A stretch of DNA of 64,000 bases, taken from the NCBI RefSeq assembly GCF_003046795.1, contig NZ_PZKN01000020.1, forward strand, positions 22,634 through 86,633. Reading direction: 5' to 3'. A program made the translations under genes and the position numbers. Below the pieces are notes generated by a model. It was not told the origin of the DNA and searched no databases. It saw nothing but the letters and a program-made list of their open reading frames with translations. Of the stretch, positions 17,990 through 26,152 are shown in pieces (position 1 is the first letter of the stretch; the number at the start of each line of letters is the position of its first letter). Source of the DNA: Desulfonatronum sp. SC1. GTDB taxonomy: Bacteria; Desulfobacterota; Desulfovibrionia; Desulfovibrionales; Desulfonatronaceae.

Positions 17990-18715
17990 ATGAGTGAAAA
18001 ATTGATTCACCGCCATGACAAGTTGTCCATTTTCATCCACTGGTTTAACGCCTTCTGCTGGATCTCCCTGCTGCTCACCGGCCTGGGGCTGATCAAGAAC
18101 GATCAGCTCAATCCCCTGGGCGCATGGTGGCCGAACCTGATGCGTTCCCTGTTCGGCGGAGGCGAAAACCTGCTGGCCGTGCATCAGTACCTGGGTCTGA
18201 TCTGGGCCGGAGTGTTCCTCCTCTACGTTCTGCTCAAGCCCAGGGATACGTGGCTTTTCCTGAAGGAGGCCTTCACGGTCAACCCTGCCAGGGACATGGC
18301 CTGGTTCATGAAGATGAACCTGAAGATGACCTTGGGCAAGAAGAGCTTTCAGCGCTTCGGCATGACCCCGGAGATGCCGCCCCAGGGTTTCTACAACTTC
18401 GGCCAGAAACTCTTTGCCCAGGCCACTGTGCTGGGTGGGATCGTGATCGTGGTCACGGGCGTGATCATGTTCCTCTCCCCAATCATGCTCGATAACCCTG
18501 ATCCCGCGGCCTGGTCCCGGACCATCCACTATCTGGTCGTGGGACTGGTGACCGCCGGAATGCTGGTGCACATCTACATGGCCGCCATCTCCAAGGAGGA
18601 AAAGCCAGCCTTCAAGTCTATGTTCACCGGAAGCGTCCCGGAGCACTACGCCAAGCATCACCATCAACTGTGGTACGAGGAAGTGGCTGCGGGCGAAAAG
18701 AAGGCGGAAGGGTGA
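17990..18715 (+). CDS. membrane cytochrome b subunit (formate dehydrogenase gamma-like)
   Basis: The 241-aa protein has four hydrophobic segments with histidines placed for two b hemes (HWFNAF, HQYLGL, HYLVVG, HIYMAA), typical of the cytochrome b561/FdnI family. It would exchange electrons with menaquinone and anchor the reductase. This type replaces the NrfD-like PsrC found in many polysulfide reductases, so the complex is a chimera of a PsrA/PsrB-type head with an FdnI-like anchor. It lies 9 nt after the FeS subunit gene. Confidence 0.9.
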   Translation: MSEKLIHRHDKLSIFIHWFNAFCWISLLLTGLGLIKNDQLNPLGAWWPNLMRSLFGGGENLLAVHQYLGLIWAGVFLLYVLLKPRDTWLFLKEAFTVNPARDMAWFMKMNLKMTLGKKSFQRFGMTPEMPPQGFYNFGQKLFAQATVLGGIVIVVTGVIMFLSPIMLDNPDPAAWSRTIHYLVVGLVTAGMLVHIYMAAISKEEKPAFKSMFTGSVPEHYAKHHHQLWYEEVAAGEKKAEG

Positions 18716-18724
18716 ATACTGCGT

Positions 18725-18748
18725 AGGGGCGGTTCGCGAACCGTCCCT
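18725..18748. repeat. short palindromic intergenic hairpin
   Basis: A near-perfect dyad (AGGGGCGGTT CGCG AACCGTCCCT) lies between the cytochrome b and triple-rhodanese genes. It has no T-run. It may stabilise or process the operon mRNA, or be a REP-like genome repeat. Confidence 0.55.
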
Positions 18749-18826
18749 GCCTGGCAATACGTACTGATCAGCAAAGCCGCGGACGATGAGCCCGTGGCGA
18801 CAACAATCTACCCAAGGAGCGAAAAC

Positions 18827-20122
18827 ATGCGAAAATATTCGATTACCATGCGACTGATCATCTCCGCCCTGGCGGTCCTGTTCCTGGCTGGTTGCGCCGG
18901 GCACCACGGCCCCAAAACCGCGAAGTTCGACCTGGACCCGACCCAGGTTCCGGAACCCTACCACACATTCATGGACATTACGTCCGTCAAGCCGCTGGTC
19001 TTTGAAGCCATGCTGCGCACCGAACCGCCCACGGATTTCATGATCATCGATTCCCGGCCCAAGCAGCCCCGCTACGACGTCGGCCACATCCCCACCGCGG
19101 TCAGCCTGCCGGACAGTCAGTTCGACAGCCGCGCAGCGGAAGTCCTGCCCGCGGACAAAAACGCCCTACTGGTGTTCTACTGCGGAGGCTTGCACTGCCC
19201 CCTGAGTCACCAGTCCGCCTGGAAGGCCGAGGCCCTGGGCTACACCAACGTGGCCGTCTATCCCGCCGGGGATCCGGAATGGGTCAAGCTCGGCTACCAG
19301 GTCTGGACCGCCCGGGACGTGCGCACTCCGTTGCCCGAGCTGGATCCGGCCCAGGTGCCCGAACCTTTTCACACCCTGGTCACAATCGACACGGTCCGCC
19401 CCATCGTGGCCCGGGCCGTGCTCTCGGCCACCCCGGTGACCGACGTGATGATCATCGACTCCCGACCCAAGCAGCCCCGCTACGACGTCGGCCACATCCC
19501 CACCGCGGTCAGCCTGCCGGACAGCCAGTTCGACCGGATGGCCGCCGAGGTTCTACCCGCGGACAAGAACACCAAGCTGATCTTCTACTGCGGCGGCACC
19601 CATTGCCCCTTGAGCCACCAATCCGCCTGGAAGGCCGAAGCTCTCGGCTATACCAACTTGGCCGTCTATCCCGCCGGGGATCCGGAATGGGTGGAGCGCG
19701 GCTATGTGGTCTGGACCGCGGACGGCCCGCACATGACCGCCGCGGCCCCGGCCGCGCCCAAGGCTCCAGTCGAGGAAGGCACCTTGAAGGCCGGTTCTGC
19801 TGAAGGAACCATTGACAACGACTTCTTTGTCCAGCTGATGAAGGACAACCCGGAAAACATTCAGCTCATCGACGTCCGTTCCCCGGCCGAGTTCGCCGCC
19901 GGACACATTCCCAGCGCCCTGAACATGACCGTGAACGAACTGGAAGACCAGATCGCTGTCTTCAGCACGGACGACAAGCCCATCGTCTTCATCTGCTCCA
20001 CGGGCGCGCGCAGTGGTGAAGCATATTACCTCTTCCAGTTCATGCGCCCTGACCTGAAGGACGTCTACTATGTCGACGCCAACGTCAGTTATACTCCCGC
20101 GGGTGAATTCACGATCAACTAA
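18827..20122 (+). CDS. lipoprotein with three rhodanese domains
   Basis: The 431-aa precursor has a lipobox (LFLAGC). Three rhodanese (sulfurtransferase) domains follow. Domains 1 and 2 are near-duplicates (both contain IIDSRPKQPRYDVGHIPTAV and the active-site loop FYCGG-x-HCPLSHQSAW). Domain 3 is a canonical short rhodanese (IDVRSPAEFAAGHIPSALN, loop FICSTGARSGEA). Rhodaneses carry persulfide sulfur on the loop cysteine. As the last gene of the reductase operon, this outer-face lipoprotein probably binds or presents polysulfide or thiosulfate sulfane sulfur to the reductase. AAGGAG precedes ATG 18827. Confidence 0.9.
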   Translation: MRKYSITMRLIISALAVLFLAGCAGHHGPKTAKFDLDPTQVPEPYHTFMDITSVKPLVFEAMLRTEPPTDFMIIDSRPKQPRYDVGHIPTAVSLPDSQFDSRAAEVLPADKNALLVFYCGGLHCPLSHQSAWKAEALGYTNVAVYPAGDPEWVKLGYQVWTARDVRTPLPELDPAQVPEPFHTLVTIDTVRPIVARAVLSATPVTDVMIIDSRPKQPRYDVGHIPTAVSLPDSQFDRMAAEVLPADKNTKLIFYCGGTHCPLSHQSAWKAEALGYTNLAVYPAGDPEWVERGYVVWTADGPHMTAAAPAAPKAPVEEGTLKAGSAEGTIDNDFFVQLMKDNPENIQLIDVRSPAEFAAGHIPSALNMTVNELEDQIAVFSTDDKPIVFICSTGARSGEAYYLFQFMRPDLKDVYYVDANVSYTPAGEFTIN

Positions 20123-20159
20123 CGCTCTGATCGCGGTTCGCTCGATGAGATAAACTCAG

Positions 20160-20199
20160 GCCGTCCAAACCCCGTACGCGGGGGGAGGACGGCTTTTTT
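20160..20199 (+). terminator. intrinsic terminator of the reductase operon
   Basis: GCCGTCC (20160-20166) pairs with GGACGGC (20187-20193), with an inner GC-rich pairing, followed by six T residues. It lies 38 nt after the triple-rhodanese stop. Confidence 0.88.
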
Positions 20200-20227
20200 G
20201 TTCACGTCACGACACGGGAGGCTATCC

Positions 20228-21238
20228 ATGCACCTGAATCGAAACCACACCGCCAACCATTTCAAGGCCCTGGCCGTCTCTCTGTTTTTGCTCATTACCG
20301 CCTGCCCGGACTTGGCCGCCGAAGAAACCTCGCCATTGTTCACCCAGGCCCAGCGCATCGCGGATCGGGACGGATACGCCCTGATCACCACACTGGAGCT
20401 ACGCCGACTGATGGATGAAAAGCCCAACGTGCTGCTGGTGGACGTGCGCTTTGCCTATGAGTTCGTTTCCGGCCATATGCCCGAGGCCGTAAGCCTGCCC
20501 GTGGATCTGCGTGATCGAGGCGACCTGTCCCCGGAGCGCCGGGAAGCCATGCTGGACACCTTCGGGCCGGACAAGGACCGCCCCGTCGTGGTCTACTGCC
20601 GCGACTTTCGCTGACTGCTCAGCGAGATCGCCGCGGCCTGGGCCGTGCGCCTGGGATATACCAACGTCATCCGTTATCCCGCTGGGTATATTGCCTGGCG
20701 CGAGCACTACCCAGATCTTCAAGTATGCGAGACCCGCGCCCATCGCCTCCAGCCGGGTCAATACTTCCCGCCCTGCGTACTCACCGCCGCGGACAGGAGC
20801 CAGGACTTCGCCTACCTGGGTCTGGAGCAGGAATCGGCACATTTCTTACTGGCCGACGTGCCCGCGGAGTTCGTCCTGCTCAAGTATTACGGCGAGAACT
20901 GCTACCAGTGCGTCCAGGAGGTGGACCAGTACAACCGCCTGTTCACCATGCTCCGCGACGACCCCGAACTCGGGCCGCGCCTGAAAATGATCGGCATCGG
21001 CGTGGGAGACACCCAGCGCAGCGTACTGCGCTTCAAACGCGCGCACCACGTTCCCTATCCGCTGCTGCCCGACGAGCGCCAAGTCATGTTCGAATCCGTG
21101 GGCGCCGGGGAAATTCCGCTGACTTATCTGGTCAAAATCCTGCCCGATGCACGGGTTCAGGTGGTGCTGTATCATGAGGGAGGGATGGAGGACGTGGGTG
21201 GATTGTTTGAACTGATCAAGAATGCCGTGACGGAGTAG
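20228..21238 (+). CDS. lipoprotein rhodanese-thioredoxin fusion with in-frame TGA at codon 129 (selenoprotein candidate or nonsense mutant)
   Basis: Read through one TGA (20612-20614), the frame gives a 336-residue protein. It has a signal with lipobox (LLITAC), a rhodanese domain (LLVDVRFAYEFVSGHMPEAVSL, active-site loop VVVYC124RDFR), then residue 129 = TGA, then the rest of the rhodanese (LLSEIAAAWAVRLGYTNVIRYPAGYIAW), and a thioredoxin-like domain with ENCYQC. Homology of both sides to one rhodanese fold shows the TGA is inside a single gene. A 6-bp hairpin (20632-20637 with 20642-20647) lies 17 nt after the TGA, the region where bacterial SECIS elements sit, but its CUGG loop does not clearly match the consensus. 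CGA-to-TGA mutation is the simple alternative. GGGAGG precedes ATG 20228. Confidence 0.75.
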
Positions 21239-21337
21239 GGAGAAAAGATAGGGCTTGTGCGATTCCAAGAGGTCTCTTACCATGCGTCCGTTACGTGGCC
21301 TTTTTTGATCACCCTCAACCAGGAAGAATCGCTCACC

Positions 21338-21895
21338 ATGCCCGGCACCACATCCTTGCACTCCCTCCACGTCATGGTCTGGACCGCCCTGATGGCCTCC
21401 TTGATCGCCGTGGGGTCGTTCCTCACCATCCCTCTGGGGCCGGTGCCCTTTTCCATGCAGCCCCTGTTCGTCATGTTGGCCGGTTTTCTGCTGGGCTGGC
21501 CCCATGGAATGATCGCGGCTCTGCTTTTCGTCGCCGCCGGAAGCATCGGCCTGCCCGTGTTCGCCGGGGGCAAGTCCGGCCTGGCCGTGCTTTTCGGCCC
21601 CACGGGCGGCTATCTGATCGGCTTCGTCCTGGCCGCCGGGGCCATCGGTCTGCTCACTCAGGCACGAAAAACCACTCAGACACCCGGTTGGATCCTCGGT
21701 CTGCTGGCCGGGTTGGCAGGCTTGACCCTGCTCTACGCCTGCGGACTGCTCAACCTGATCCGCGTCCTGGACATCGGCTGGCACAAAGCCCTGACCATCG
21801 GCTTCCTGCCGTTCATCCTCCAGGATCTGGTCAAGCTGGTCATGGCCGTGGCCACATGGCGGATCATGCACGGACGGGGATTGCTGCCGCGGTGA
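21338..21895 (+). CDS. bioY: biotin ECF transporter substrate-binding subunit BioY
   Basis: The 185-aa integral membrane protein has six hydrophobic segments and the BioY signature regions (VPFSMQPLFVMLAGFLLG, GSIGLPVFAGGKSGLAVLFGPTGGYLIGF). BioY binds biotin in the membrane and works with an ATPase/transmembrane module. ATG 21338 was chosen over an upstream GTG because AGGAAG precedes it. It overlaps the next gene (stop TGA within GTGA), showing translational coupling. Confidence 0.95.
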   Translation: MPGTTSLHSLHVMVWTALMASLIAVGSFLTIPLGPVPFSMQPLFVMLAGFLLGWPHGMIAALLFVAAGSIGLPVFAGGKSGLAVLFGPTGGYLIGFVLAAGAIGLLTQARKTTQTPGWILGLLAGLAGLTLLYACGLLNLIRVLDIGWHKALTIGFLPFILQDLVKLVMAVATWRIMHGRGLLPR

Positions 21896-22650
21896 TCAGC
21901 GCCGCTTCGGTCCACTTTGCCTATGCGACCTCCGCCCCCATCCTCCGCGACATAGGCTTCAAACTGGACAAGGGACGAATCCTCGGCCTCGCCGGTCCCA
22001 ACGGAGCGGGCAAATCGACGCTGCTCGCACTGTTGGCCGGGTTGCTGACGCCGTCCTCCGGTACCCTCCGGGTCGCTGGAGTGAACGCGCTTCAGGACGG
22101 CGATGCGGTTCGGCGCAAAACCGCCCTGGTGCTCCAGGAGGCGGATCTGACCATTATTGGCACCACCATCGACGAGGACATCTGCCTGGGACTGCCGCCC
22201 GAGCGACGCGACGAAGCCCTGGATCTGGCCGTCCGCCTGCGCCTGCCCGATCCGGAAACCCCGGTCCACACCCTGTCCCACGGCCAGAAGCGAAAACTCT
22301 GCCTGGCCACGGCCCTGTTGCGCCAGCCGGAACTACTGCTCCTGGACGAACCCTTTGCCGGACTGGATTATCCGGGCATTCGGGAAATCCGGGCCATGCT
22401 CCAGGCCAACCAGGACAACGGCCTGACCCAGATCATCGCCTGCCACGATCTAGAGCCTCTGGCCGATCTGGCCGACCTATGGCTGGTCCTGTCCGCTGGT
22501 CGCCAGGCGGCCTTCGGCCCTGCACGAGAGGTCTTTCCCCTTCTGGAATCCCTGGACGTGCGCCCCCCCTGCTCCTGGCGGACCGGGATGGGCATCCTGC
22601 CCTGGGACGACCGCCACGAACCATCTTCCACCACGATCCCACTCACCTGA
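21892..22650 (+). CDS. bioM: biotin ECF transporter ATPase BioM
   Basis: The 252-aa ABC ATPase has Walker A GPNGAGKST, Q-loop LVLQEAD, signature LSHGQKRKL, Walker B LLLLDEPFAGLD and the H-loop in ACHDLE, as in energy-coupling factor ATPases. It starts at GTG 21892, overlapping the bioY stop. Its place between the S and T components makes biotin uptake the clear role. Confidence 0.93.
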   Translation: MISAASVHFAYATSAPILRDIGFKLDKGRILGLAGPNGAGKSTLLALLAGLLTPSSGTLRVAGVNALQDGDAVRRKTALVLQEADLTIIGTTIDEDICLGLPPERRDEALDLAVRLRLPDPETPVHTLSHGQKRKLCLATALLRQPELLLLDEPFAGLDYPGIREIRAMLQANQDNGLTQIIACHDLEPLADLADLWLVLSAGRQAAFGPAREVFPLLESLDVRPPCSWRTGMGILPWDDRHEPSSTTIPLT

Positions 22651-22653
22651 AGC

Positions 22654-23424
22654 ATGGCCGTCGCCCCCCTGCTCGCCCCGACCCCGCGCGACGGACTCGG
22701 CCGCGCCCTCCTGGCCCTGGACGCCCGCCCCAAGCTGGCCTTCGCCTTGCTCGTCGGCATGGTCCTCTGGCAGCTTCCCCTGCTGATTTTGTTTTTCCTG
22801 ACGCTCTTTGGCGGAGCGTCCTGCCGGGCTCTGGGAGGATTCGCCAAGTCCAACGGGACATTGTGGCGGATGGCGTTTCTTTTTGTTTTGGTCTGGTCCG
22901 GACTGAAGTGCGGACTGGATATCTGGGCAGGAGCCGATCTGCTCGCTGGACTGGGAGCGGGGGCTGAATTGGGGGTCAGGCTGGCAACGCTGCTCCTGCT
23001 GGGCTTCACCCTGACCCTGTCCACCTCTCCGCGCCGCCTGGGCCTCGGCCTGGCTTGGTATCTGCGGCCCGTGCTCGGCTCCCGAGCCTGGAAAACCGCA
23101 CTGGCCCTGAGCCTGATGATCCATTTCCTGCCCCTGGGCCTGGCCGCGGTCGGCGGACTGCGCCAAGGTCTGGCCATGCGCTGTCCGGACTGCCCCTGGC
23201 CAACCCGCCTCCGCCTGATCCCCCTGGCTCTGCTCCGGGTGCTCAGTCAGACCACATGGACCCAAACCCTGGCCGTGGCCGCCCGAAAGCTCGACCACCC
23301 GGAGGCTTGGCAGCCGGAACGCAAGGTTAGGCTCGGAGAATGGGCAGCAGCCTTGACCCCGCTACTGGTCTTGGGTGTATTCTGGGGATTGCTTGCGCAC
23401 TTTTTCCCCTTCCTGATTGAATAA
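22654..23424 (+). CDS. bioN: biotin ECF transporter transmembrane subunit BioN
   Basis: The 256-aa membrane protein follows the ATPase gene by 3 nt. It has the EcfT family layout of several hydrophobic helices and Ala-Arg-rich coupling motifs (the AVAARKLDHPE region), with the LDARPKLAFAL opening typical of EcfT/CbiQ proteins. With bioY and bioM it completes a three-gene biotin importer. Confidence 0.9.
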   Translation: MAVAPLLAPTPRDGLGRALLALDARPKLAFALLVGMVLWQLPLLILFFLTLFGGASCRALGGFAKSNGTLWRMAFLFVLVWSGLKCGLDIWAGADLLAGLGAGAELGVRLATLLLLGFTLTLSTSPRRLGLGLAWYLRPVLGSRAWKTALALSLMIHFLPLGLAAVGGLRQGLAMRCPDCPWPTRLRLIPLALLRVLSQTTWTQTLAVAARKLDHPEAWQPERKVRLGEWAAALTPLLVLGVFWGLLAHFFPFLIE

Positions 23425-23432
23425 TGAACAGA

Positions 23433-24296
23433 TCAATATATCTTGCGTTTTGCGAAACTGGAGCCCAGCACGTTAAACGTGTTTTCCACGACGAAAATGG
23501 CGTGCTCGTCCTTGGAAAAAACAAGTTCTTCCAGGCGCTTTAAGACGATGTTGTTGGTGATGGCCATGATGATGTCCTTGTCCTTCCGGGAGTAAGCCCC
23601 GTGTCCGCGGATGAACGTCGCGCCCATCTTCAGGTGGTTGATCATTTCGTCGGCGATCTCCTGGCTGTGGTCGGAGATGATCAGCACGAGCTTGCGCTGG
23701 TTGAACATGCCCAGGGTGGATTCCAGGACCACGGAGGTGATGAACACGAGGATCAGAGAGGCAATGATCAGGTCGATGTCCAACACCAGCAGACTAACGC
23801 TGAACAAGGCGAAATTGAAGATAAAGTAGGTCTTGCCGATGCCGATGTTATACTTCTGGTTCAACAACACGGCCACCACGTCCAGCCCTCCGTTGGATCC
23901 CAGGGAGCGCAGGACGATGCCCGCCCCGAAACCGATGATCCCGCCGGCGGCAATGGCCGCGTAAAGCTGGTCCTGAATGCCGAAGTCCAGATCGATCAGC
24001 TCGTAGGTCAAGGTGGCGACGATCATGGCAAACAGGCTATAGAAAAAAAATCGCCGACTGACATTGACCCAGCCCACCACGAACAAAGGAATGTTCAAAA
24101 AAAAGTACAGAATGCCGGCGGAGACCACTGGAAACGCATAAAAGATCAGCAACCCGACGCCGAACACCCCGCCGGGAACAAACGCGTGGTGCACCACGAT
24201 GCCCTTCATCGCGGCGGAAATGATCACCGATCCAACGGTAATCAACAAAAGGTTCCACCAGATAGTGGACGTAAATCTCTCAACCCGCTTCGTCAT
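23433..24296 (-). CDS. YitT-family membrane protein (DUF161/DUF2179)
   Basis: The 287-aa protein has five or six transmembrane helices in the first 200 residues (GSVIISAAMKGIVVHHAFVPGGVFGVGLL, GGIIGFGAGIVLRSLGSNGGLDVVAVLLN), then a cytoplasmic DUF2179 domain (KLVLIISDHSQEIADEMI ... FSKDEHAIFVVENTFNVLG). The family is widespread; its transported or sensed substrate is unknown. ATG 24296 was chosen over longer starts that run into the tRNA-Pro gene. Confidence 0.88.
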   Translation of the reverse strand: MTKRVERFTSTIWWNLLLITVGSVIISAAMKGIVVHHAFVPGGVFGVGLLIFYAFPVVSAGILYFFLNIPLFVVGWVNVSRRFFFYSLFAMIVATLTYELIDLDFGIQDQLYAAIAAGGIIGFGAGIVLRSLGSNGGLDVVAVLLNQKYNIGIGKTYFIFNFALFSVSLLVLDIDLIIASLILVFITSVVLESTLGMFNQRKLVLIISDHSQEIADEMINHLKMGATFIRGHGAYSRKDKDIIMAITNNIVLKRLEELVFSKDEHAIFVVENTFNVLGSSFAKRKIY

Positions 24297-24320
24297 CCTT
24301 GATATCTCCAAAAGAAAAGA

Positions 24321-24358
24321 AAAAGGAAAAGGGTCGCGATGATCATCCATCGCAACCC
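24321..24358 (-). terminator. intrinsic terminator of tRNA-Pro
   Basis: An 11-bp stem (24331-24341 with 24348-24358, one G-U pair) is followed on the minus strand by a T-rich run, 14 nt after the tRNA end. Confidence 0.7.
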
Positions 24359-24372
24359 TTTGTTGTTCAAGC

Positions 24373-24449
24373 TGGTCGGGGCGAGACGATTTGAACGTCC
24401 GACCCCCTGCTCCCAAGGCAGGTGCGCTGCCAAGCTGCGCTACGCCCCG
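24373..24449 (-). tRNA. tRNA-Pro(TGG)
   Basis: A 77-nt cloverleaf on the minus strand starts CGGGGCGTAGCGCAGCTTGG, has anticodon loop CTTGGGA (anticodon TGG), T-arm GTTCAAATC, and an encoded CCA end. Confidence 0.95.
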
Positions 24450-24522
24450 ATCCACGAACAACTAGTCGAACCAATGAAATAAGGCAAGTCCGCCGCGGAC
24501 TTGCCCGCTACGACCCGACGTG

Positions 24523-25032
24523 TCAAAAATCAATGCCTTTGAGCGCCCCTTGCCCCTGGTTGAAAGGGTGTTTGACGGGGAGCATTTCCGTAATCAGGTC
24601 CGCCTGTCGTCCGAGCCATTCCGGAAGTCCGCGTCCGGTCATGATCAGATGCACGTTTCGCTCTCGTGCCCTGTCCAGCAAGGCTTGCAGTTCTTCCTGC
24701 TCCAGCACGCCCGCGCCCAGAGCGTACAGGACCTCGTCCAACACCAGGACCTGGACGACATCGGCCGCGACCTTGGCCGAGGCCCAGTCCAAGGTGGTCA
24801 GGGCCGCCTCCCGGTGTCGGGTCCAGTCCTGGTTGTCCCGAAAAAAACCCAGACCTCCGACAAGGAAGTCGTCCCCGAGAAGGGACGCCAGAAACCGCTG
24901 CTCCCCGGCAACATCGTCCCGTTTCATGAACTGCGCGCAGGCTACGCGCAAATCGTGCCCCAAGGCTCGGAGGATCTGCCCCAAGGCCGCGGAAGTCTTG
25001 CCCTTGCCGTCTCCGGTGTACACCACGATCAC
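24523..25032 (-). CDS. cobO: cob(I)yrinic acid a,c-diamide adenosyltransferase
   Basis: CobO/BtuR adds the adenosyl group to corrinoid cobalt using ATP. The 169-aa product has the family P-loop GDGKGKTSAALG at its start, the QFMK and VLVLDEVLYAL motifs, and LIMTGRGLPEWLGRQADLITEM near the C-terminus. Start is GTG 25032, seven nt after GGAGG and overlapping the stop of the upstream radical SAM gene (GTGA), so the two are translationally coupled. With cbiMQO at 48-50 kb it points to corrinoid synthesis or salvage. Confidence 0.93.
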   Translation of the reverse strand: MIVVYTGDGKGKTSAALGQILRALGHDLRVACAQFMKRDDVAGEQRFLASLLGDDFLVGGLGFFRDNQDWTRHREAALTTLDWASAKVAADVVQVLVLDEVLYALGAGVLEQEELQALLDRARERNVHLIMTGRGLPEWLGRQADLITEMLPVKHPFNQGQGALKGIDF

Positions 25033-26093
25033 GTCGTCGCCTCCAACGGTATGGTTTTCATGCCTTGTCCTTCCACCGGAGCGCCGCACGCTCGGCACGC
25101 TCCGTCGTCCATCCCGATGTTTCGCACGTGGAATCCTTGCCGGAGCAGCAACGGCGTCCCGCACCTGGAACATTCAGTCGCCTCCCCGGCGACCCCGGTG
25201 ATATTGCCGACGTAGACATGCGACAACCCGGCCTCCTTGCCGACCTCCCAGGCTTTTTTGAGGGTTTGTGGCGGTGTAGGCGGGCGGTCGAGCATGGTAT
25301 GGTCGGGATGAAAACGGGACAGATGCCAGGGCGTTTGGGGCCCCAATTCCCGATAAATGAAGTCGGCCATGGCCCGCAATTCTCCGGGCTCGTCGTTCAG
25401 TCCGGGGATGAGCAAGGTGGTGACTTCCAACCACCAGCCCAGCCCGCGAATGGTTTTCAGATTGTCCAGGACGGGCTGCAGCCTGGCCCCGCAGATGTCC
25501 TTGTAAAACCCTTCGGTGAACGCCTTCAAATCGATATTCGCCGCGTCGATCAACGGCCCCCAGGACTCCAGGCATTCCCTGCTTTGAAACCCGTTGGACA
25601 CGATGATGTTCCCCAGCCCCCGCTCCCTGGCCCGTGTGGCGACGTTCTCCACCAGCTCGAAAAAAACCGTGGGTTCGGAATAAGTGTATGAGATGCTGGC
25701 GGCCTTGGAACGCAGGGCCAGGTCCACCACGACTTCCGCTTGCATTCGTTCCCCACGCACGGCCTCGCCCCGGCGCGGCGGTTGGGACAAGCTGGAATTC
25801 TGGCAAAAGGAACAGGACAGATTGCAGCCCATGGTCCCCAGCGAGAGAGTCTTGGTGCCGGGAAAATAGTGGTACAGCGGCTTCTTCTCCACCGGATCGA
25901 GATTCAAGGCGGCCACCGTGTCCCGGACCAGGGTATACAGCCGACCCTGCCGATTGACCCGCACCCCGCATCGCCCCCGCTCATTCTCGGCGATAACGCA
26001 GAAGTGAGCGCAGAGTCGGCACTGGATCTTTGCATCCTTGAGCGGCTTCCAAAGACGAGCCTCATCCGTTGAACAAATCAGGGACGTACTCAT
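25029..26093 (-). CDS. AmmeMemoRadiSam-type radical SAM enzyme
   Basis: The 354-aa protein has an N-terminal zinc-type cysteine set (CRLCAHFC, GRCGVR), the radical SAM cluster motif CNLSCSFC preceded by LSLGTMG, and a C-terminal cysteine pair region (CSRCGTPLL, CRACG). This is the arrangement of the pyruvate formate-lyase activator-like enzymes that usually occur with Memo and AMMECR1 proteins. Neither partner is next to it here. Its reaction is not established. GGAGG precedes ATG 26093. Confidence 0.88.
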   Translation of the reverse strand: MSTSLICSTDEARLWKPLKDAKIQCRLCAHFCVIAENERGRCGVRVNRQGRLYTLVRDTVAALNLDPVEKKPLYHYFPGTKTLSLGTMGCNLSCSFCQNSSLSQPPRRGEAVRGERMQAEVVVDLALRSKAASISYTYSEPTVFFELVENVATRARERGLGNIIVSNGFQSRECLESWGPLIDAANIDLKAFTEGFYKDICGARLQPVLDNLKTIRGLGWWLEVTTLLIPGLNDEPGELRAMADFIYRELGPQTPWHLSRFHPDHTMLDRPPTPPQTLKKAWEVGKEAGLSHVYVGNITGVAGEATECSRCGTPLLLRQGFHVRNIGMDDGACRACGAPVEGQGMKTIPLEATT

Positions 26094-26152
26094 ATCGCCA
26101 CCTCCTCGCTGGGATCAGATCCGGAAATGGTTCCAATTCGGGCCTATTGCCT

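Noticed and set aside
20228..20614. A complete short rhodanese gene ending at the TGA, followed by a separate thioredoxin gene
   Set aside because: The stop cuts the rhodanese domain right after its active-site loop and the remainder of the same domain continues in frame, so two independent genes are unlikely.
25029..26093. Pyruvate formate-lyase activating enzyme
   Set aside because: The N- and C-terminal cysteine sets and overall pattern fit the AmmeMemoRadiSam family, and no glycyl radical enzyme gene is adjacent.
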